64,000 nucleotides of DNA from Methanobacteriaceae archaeon (GTDB lineage Archaea; Methanobacteriota; Methanobacteria; Methanobacteriales; Methanobacteriaceae), in the NCBI GenBank assembly GCA_030656015.1, contig JAUSNX010000004.1, positions 124,001-188,000 of the forward strand. The letters run 5' to 3'. Under the pieces are notes generated by a model. It was not told the origin of the DNA. It saw nothing but the letters and a program-made list of their open reading frames with translations, and did no database searches. Shown piece after piece: positions 59,370-64,000 of this stretch. Both the position numbers and the translations under genes were made by a program. Numbering within the stretch: the stretch's first letter is position 1; every line of letters starts with the position of its first letter.

Positions 59370-61550
59370 ATGAATAAAACTTGTATAGGATGTAAAGGGA
59401 AAGGTTATGAAGTTACAGGCCACAAAGAATGTGATGCTTGTGGCGGAACGGGTTATGCATCTTCTGAAGATGTTAAAAGCCATTTTAAAGGAGTATCTAC
59501 TAATGCTCGCCAGCGATTTGACCTGGAAGAGGATCATGACGTCCCCTGTGAAGTATGTAAAGGAAAAGGGGAAATTGAATTACATGAAAGCTGTCCTGTT
59601 TGTAAAGGAGCAGGAGAAATAAATGTTTGTAGGGAATGTGGTAAAATTTTAAATAACGATACTGAATACTGTGATGATTGTAAGGACAAAAAAGAAATAG
59701 TTTACGTCCTTCAAGCAGCTTGTGAGATGTCTGATCTGGAAATAGGATCTGCTTACAAAGGAAAAATTACTCGAGTAGAAAAATATGGAGTTTTTGTAAG
59801 TCTCTCAAATCAAGTATGGGGATTAATGAGAACTGGAGCTTCTGGTTACAATGTAGGGGATGAAATATTTGTCCGAGTCATCGAATTAAAGCCTCAAAGA
59901 AGAGAAGTGGACTTAGGACCTGCCAACATAAAAGGAGATTATGAACTGGTTACACTTAAAAAGAATCTGGCCCGTACTTTAATTGGAGATATAACTACTA
60001 AAACTCTGGGAAGAAATGTAAGAATAGTGGGAGAAGTAATTCAGATTCAACAGACCTCCGGACCTACTATATTCACCATATCTGACGAGACCAGCACTAC
60101 TTGGGCTGCCGCCTTTGATGAAGCAGGAGTTAGAGTCTATCCGGAAATAGATATGGGCGATATTGCGGAAGTAATTGGTGAAGTTAACCAGCACAGTGGA
60201 AAAATCCAGATTGAATCTCAATCTATTGAAGGCCTTTCCAGCGAAGAATCAGAGGAAATTAGAAAGCTTATTGATGCAGCAATTGATGAGAAGGCCCAGC
60301 CTGAAACCACTGCAATTCTGATTGAAAGTGAAACACTGGAAAAGCTACGGCCAAAAATGAAAGAAGCCGCTCACGCCATTAGAAGAGCCGTATTTGACGG
60401 AAGATCAATCCTAGTTAGGCACCATGCCGATGCAGATGGAATCTGTGCTGGTGTGGCCATGGAAAAAGCCGTGGTTCCTTTATTAATAGAATTGAATCAC
60501 AATAGCGATGCTGAATGGCATTACTTTAAAAGGGCTCCGAGTAAAGCACCCTTTTACGAATTAGAAGATGTTGTTAAGGATTTATCCTTTGCACTGGAAG
60601 ATTTCGAACGCCACGGCCAAAAATTACCATTAATAGTTCTCCTGGATAATGGATCCACAGAAGAAGACATTCTGGCCCTGATGAAGGCCAAAATATACGG
60701 CATTGAAATAGTGGTAATTGATCACCACTTCCCTGGAGAAGTCATAGATGGTAAAGTGCAAGTTGATGAATACGTGGATGTGCATGTGAACCCATATTTA
60801 GTTGGTGGAGACTCTCAAATCACTGCAGGTGCACTTTCTGTGGAAGTAGCTAAAATGGTGAACCCCGATGTCACTGATAAAGTTTTACACTTGCCTGGAA
60901 TTGCAGCCGTGGGAGATCACGCCCGTTCTGATGAGGCAAGCCAGTACATAAAACTGGCCGAATCAAAAGGTTACAATTTAGAAGATTTGGAAAAAATAGC
61001 CCAATGTATTGATTTTGAAGCATTTTATCTGCGATTTATGAATGGTAGAGGCATTATCGATACCATTCTCAATTTGGAAAACAAGGACAAACACGAAAAG
61101 CTTTTAAATGCATTGTATAAAGAATTTAACAAACGTGTTGCAACCCAATTGCGTGCTGCCTTACCAAACTTAAAATCCAAGGAATTAGATAATGGAGTTC
61201 TCTTCAATGTACTGGATGTAGAACTTTACGCCCACCGGTTTACCTTCCCTGCTCCTGGAAAAACCTGTGGATTTGTCCATGATGCTATGGTACAAAAACA
61301 CGGCGAAGAGCGCCCTATAGTCACCTTGGCCACTGGACCGGACTTTGGAGTTATAAGGGCTACCGATGCAGTTAATGAAAAATTCGGCTTCAATTTAAAT
61401 GAAGTGGTTAGGAAACTGGCAGATGCCATTCCTGAAGCTGGAATTGATGGTGGAGGCCACGAATGTGCCGGTTCCCTAAAGTACCTGGAAGGATTGTCTG
61501 ATAAGGTTTTAGGGGCCTTTGCAGATGAAATAGCGGATTTAAAGGATTAA
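59370..61550 (+). CDS. RecJ-like DHH nuclease with DnaJ-type zinc fingers, S1 and OB domains
   Basis: A 726-residue archaeal DHH-family protein. N-terminal CxxCxGxG knuckles (CIGCKGKG, CDACGGTG, CEVCKGKG, CPVCKGAG, then CRECG/CDDC; about 1-110), an S1 domain (about 115-190), an OB fold (about 200-290), then the DHH core with HADADGICAG (motif I), LLDNGSTEED, VIDHHFPGE, VGDHARSD and the DHHA1 motif DGGGHECAG. It probably degrades or processes single-stranded nucleic acid. The S1/OB parts suggest RNA or ssDNA substrates. An ATG at 59358 is upstream, but the SD GAGGAATAAC points to 59370. Confidence 0.9.
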   Translation: MNKTCIGCKGKGYEVTGHKECDACGGTGYASSEDVKSHFKGVSTNARQRFDLEEDHDVPCEVCKGKGEIELHESCPVCKGAGEINVCRECGKILNNDTEYCDDCKDKKEIVYVLQAACEMSDLEIGSAYKGKITRVEKYGVFVSLSNQVWGLMRTGASGYNVGDEIFVRVIELKPQRREVDLGPANIKGDYELVTLKKNLARTLIGDITTKTLGRNVRIVGEVIQIQQTSGPTIFTISDETSTTWAAAFDEAGVRVYPEIDMGDIAEVIGEVNQHSGKIQIESQSIEGLSSEESEEIRKLIDAAIDEKAQPETTAILIESETLEKLRPKMKEAAHAIRRAVFDGRSILVRHHADADGICAGVAMEKAVVPLLIELNHNSDAEWHYFKRAPSKAPFYELEDVVKDLSFALEDFERHGQKLPLIVLLDNGSTEEDILALMKAKIYGIEIVVIDHHFPGEVIDGKVQVDEYVDVHVNPYLVGGDSQITAGALSVEVAKMVNPDVTDKVLHLPGIAAVGDHARSDEASQYIKLAESKGYNLEDLEKIAQCIDFEAFYLRFMNGRGIIDTILNLENKDKHEKLLNALYKEFNKRVATQLRAALPNLKSKELDNGVLFNVLDVELYAHRFTFPAPGKTCGFVHDAMVQKHGEERPIVTLATGPDFGVIRATDAVNEKFGFNLNEVVRKLADAIPEAGIDGGGHECAGSLKYLEGLSDKVLGAFADEIADLKD

Positions 61551-61823
61551 TATCTTAGATGAAATTAATTTTTTAATCTTTTGAATTCTATTTTACATTA
61601 TCTTCATTTTCATTTGATTTTTTTAAGTGTATTTTTTAAACTTCTTTTAGTCCAATTTTAAAACTTATTTTACTATTTTGATTTTAAATTACCCATAATT
61701 CATTAAATTAATTAAATAGTAATCTAAATTAAATATAATAAAATTTAGATTAAGATTTATTATTATTTTAATTTTTATAATCAAAAAACAAAATAAATCT
61801 TATAATATAATTTAGCGATAAAA

Positions 61824-63023
61824 ATGGAGTCCGTGGCCCTTTCTTTAGCAATAATCATAATACTGGGATTGGTATTTACTAAGGGATTTGAAAAAATCAA
61901 AATGCCTGGTTTTTTTGGAATGTTAATCCTGGGAATTTTAATAGGGCCCTATTGTTTCAATTTAATTAGTAGCAATTTAATGAATATTTCACCAGACATC
62001 CGAATCTTAACACTCATAATTATTCTCCTGCGAGCTGGTTTTGGTATAAATAAAGATTCCATCCATAATGTGGGCCTTTCGGTAGTTAAGATGAGTTTTA
62101 TACCCAGCTTACTGGAAGGTCTGACCATAATGGCAGTGGGCCATCTTTTACTGGGAATTCCACTTTTAGAGTCAGCCATGTTAGGATTCATTGTGGCCGC
62201 TGTATCTCCGGCAGTTATAGTACCCCAAATGCTTTCTTTTATTGATAAAAAAATCGGTACCTCAAAAGGAATACCTAATCTGATTCTGGCCAGCGCTGCC
62301 CTGGACGATGTAATAGTTATTGCCGTCTTTACAGCCATTATGGGAATCTATGGAGGATCTTCCATAAACATTGCTGGAGAAATCTTATCTATACCCATTT
62401 CCATCGTTTTAGGCGCGGTAATTGGTTTTATAGTTGCATTAGTTACTCTGACCATATTTAGAAAGTTCGATATTCACAATACTGAAAAAGCATTGCTGGT
62501 ACTGGCCTTTGCCATAATATTAAAGAATATAGGGGATTTCTCAACACCTATAATCCCCTTGGCCGGGCTGGTAGGAGTTATGGTTCTCAGTTTCGTGATT
62601 ATGGATCGCCGAAGTGATTTAGGAGTTCCATTATCCCATACTTTCAATAAAATATGGATATTTGCTGAAATACTAGTATTTGTACTGGTAGGATCTCAGG
62701 TAAATCTTCTATTAGTTTGGAATTATACTTTAATTGGTATTTTAGTGCTTTTAATAGGTTTAGCTGCCCGTAGTGCTGGAGTTTATATCTCACTTATGGG
62801 AACTGAATTTAATTTAAAAGAAAAACTATTCTGCGTGGTTTCATTCATACCTAAAGCCACGGTACAAGCCACCATAGGGGCCATACCCTTGGCCGCGGGT
62901 GTGGCCTCTGGGGAGCTGATTCTGGCCATTGCTGTTTTATCAATATTGTTTACTTCACCTTTAGGGGCCCTGGCCGTGCGGTATGTGGGTAAGAGTGCTT
63001 TTGGAGTTGAAGAAGTTAAATAA
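61824..63023 (+). CDS. Cation:proton antiporter (CPA family)
   Basis: A 399-residue membrane protein with about 12 hydrophobic segments, Na+/H+ exchanger domain. PGFFGMLILGILIGPYCFN near residues 29-46 and the antiporter signature region SAALDDVIVIAVFTAIMGI (about 157-175) with the LDD acidic pair. It would exchange Na+ or K+ for H+ in an organism whose energy metabolism runs on Na+. No KTN/RCK domain is fused. No clear SD; a TATA-like stretch lies 30 bases upstream, so the leader is short. Confidence 0.87.
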   Translation: MESVALSLAIIIILGLVFTKGFEKIKMPGFFGMLILGILIGPYCFNLISSNLMNISPDIRILTLIIILLRAGFGINKDSIHNVGLSVVKMSFIPSLLEGLTIMAVGHLLLGIPLLESAMLGFIVAAVSPAVIVPQMLSFIDKKIGTSKGIPNLILASAALDDVIVIAVFTAIMGIYGGSSINIAGEILSIPISIVLGAVIGFIVALVTLTIFRKFDIHNTEKALLVLAFAIILKNIGDFSTPIIPLAGLVGVMVLSFVIMDRRSDLGVPLSHTFNKIWIFAEILVFVLVGSQVNLLLVWNYTLIGILVLLIGLAARSAGVYISLMGTEFNLKEKLFCVVSFIPKATVQATIGAIPLAAGVASGELILAIAVLSILFTSPLGALAVRYVGKSAFGVEEVK

Positions 63024-63199
63024 TTTAAAATCATCTTCAATGAAAAACTTTTTTAAATAAACTAATGCTTATTAATTGATAATAGAAAAAATGCTTTCAA
63101 ATCTTTAATTTTAGATGATAGATTTTAGAAATATACATTATTTAGAAAAAACATACTATTATATTATAATTTAAAACCTTTAGATTACGGAGATAAAAA

Positions 63200-63505
63200 A
63201 TGACTGATAACGATAAACTTTTAAAAATAGAAAATAGGGCTGATGAGATTTTAAAAGAACATAATGGCGTTTATATTGAAAAAAGATTATATAGTGCACT
63301 AATACTGGATTTCCCAGATTTATCAAGGCCTGATTTTAAGAAAGTTCTAAATAGATTGGTTGAAGAACGTTATTTCTTGGAAAGGAACCTTATAAGGCCA
63401 CAAGCAGAACATAGTTCTAAAAAATCAGCTAAAAGATATGATGAAGATAAAGAATCTGGAAAAGGAACTGCTGAACAACAAAGAATTCCAGATAAAAGGA
63501 TCTAA
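63200..63505 (+). CDS. Small charged protein, possible winged helix
   Basis: A 101-residue protein. Residues about 5-65 look like a helical DNA-binding-type fold (ADEILKEHNGVYIEKRLYSA ... KKVLNRLVEERYFLERN), followed by a disordered Lys/Glu/Ser tail. The family is not recognised. SD ACGGAGA supports the ATG. Confidence 0.6.
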   Translation: MTDNDKLLKIENRADEILKEHNGVYIEKRLYSALILDFPDLSRPDFKKVLNRLVEERYFLERNLIRPQAEHSSKKSAKRYDEDKESGKGTAEQQRIPDKRI

Positions 63506-63576
63506 TAATATTTGAAATAATATTTAAATAACTATTTTTTTTGATTATTTAAAATTTTAAATGAAAAAAATGAGGT

Positions 63577-64000
63577 TTAATAATAGTCAAAAACCTCTAT
63601 ATTCCATTTATCTAAATTTGCAGCTATTGTTTTAAGATAATAAGTGCCAGAACCAGCGTTTATAAAGAATTCATCAGTTTCAGTGTTTTTATCAAAACTA
63701 TCAATAGCTCCTTGGCCAGAATAAGATGCTGTTTCACCTTCTGGATAAACATATACTGAAAAAAGACCATATTCTAAGCTTTCTGTTTTGGCTGTAACTT
63801 TTAACTTAAATTTATCTCCTTTAATTTGGAATGTGTCGGTATCTTTATCCCCAGTACCTGTGAAAGTTGCTACACTATGCCACGTTGGAGAAGAAACACC
63901 ACTTGTCGTATTAGTTGTAGTTGTGGGCTCATCTAAAGAAGTATTTGTCACATTAGATGTATTTTGATCAGGTGATAACATTCCAAATATCCCAACAATC
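63577..64000 (-). CDS. Secreted or membrane-anchored protein, C-terminal part (5' end outside window)
   Basis: The frame is open to the window edge, beyond the internal Met, and reads IVGIFGMLSPDQN where it leaves; that is the end of a hydrophobic signal or anchor. A Thr/Asn/Ser-rich linker follows (TSNVTNTSLDEPTTTTNTTS), then a beta-rich domain of about 100 residues (HSVATFTGTGDKDTDTF to WNIEVFDYY), with no cysteine. It resembles small extracellular beta-sandwich domains of methanogen surface proteins. The product is incomplete here and the function unknown. Confidence 0.7.
   Translation of the reverse strand, partial: IVGIFGMLSPDQNTSNVTNTSLDEPTTTTNTTSGVSSPTWHSVATFTGTGDKDTDTFQIKGDKFKLKVTAKTESLEYGLFSVYVYPEGETASYSGQGAIDSFDKNTETDEFFINAGSGTYYLKTIAANLDKWNIEVFDYY

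Overview
The window comes from a pseudomurein-walled methanogenic archaeon of the order Methanobacteriales, most likely a mesophilic Methanobacterium-type species. Supporting signs: archaeal GatDE amidotransferase, split GMP synthetase, proteasome-activating nucleotidase, archaeal bridging factor aMBF1, KEOPS subunit Cgi121, Nre repair protein, geranylgeranyl reductase, archaeal PheS, NikR and hydrogenase maturation functions, MraY/Mur-ligase-like cell-wall genes, AT-rich spacers, archaeal TATA boxes, SD motifs of the GGTGAT/AGGAGGTG type, oligo-T terminators and a C/D box guide RNA. From memory the gene order follows that of Methanothermobacter over long stretches (not checked). I see no mobile element, prophage or CRISPR array.

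Layout. 1-5045: end of a cupin regulator, an acyl-CoA synthetase and the vorCBA 2-oxoacid:ferredoxin oxidoreductase. 5308-8615: gatD and gatE. 8819-13646: MFS exporter, thioredoxin reductase, an overlooked 50-residue membrane protein, and the two GMP synthetase subunits. 13740-20467: small-molecule enzymes (PanE-like, methyltransferase, isochorismatase-like, MBL, SGNH hydrolase), HEAT protein, MsrB and Nre. 20626-26310: DegT-like protein, Cgi121, citramalate synthase, tRNA G10 methyltransferase and geranylgeranyl reductase. 26675-31428: PH-domain membrane protein, UPF0280, ferredoxin-domain protein, a C/D box sRNA, PAN and aMBF1. 31653-38431: DUF356, a two-gene exported/membrane pair, and the putative pseudomurein genes (Mur ligase, MraY-like, ATP-grasp). 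38669-41086: HycI-like protease, PRMT-like methyltransferase, nikR and a CBS protein. 41227-49451: OB/HD nuclease, PheS, CitG-like, HemB, MagIII-like glycosylase, GNAT and AroC. 49845-54758: sensor kinase, an overlooked Cys/His-rich microprotein, tRNA-Thr, MBL protein, DUF2121 (connectase family) and DUF1697. 54909-58363: DUF255 thioredoxin-fold protein, rubrerythrin and superoxide reductase. 58618-64000: lipoprotein, RecJ-like DHH protein, Na+/H+ antiporter, small hypothetical protein and a truncated secreted protein.

How genes work together. Mur ligase and MraY-like genes are translationally linked and flanked by an ATP-grasp gene on one side and by a TM+POTRA-like protein on the other, which suggests a cell-envelope neighbourhood. 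NikR, a methyltransferase and a hydrogenase protease overlap in one nickel/hydrogenase unit. Rubrerythrin and superoxide reductase (with MsrB and thioredoxin reductase elsewhere) form the oxygen defence. Several supplied-frame starts look wrong; revised starts are given where a Shine-Dalgarno motif or TATA box decides.
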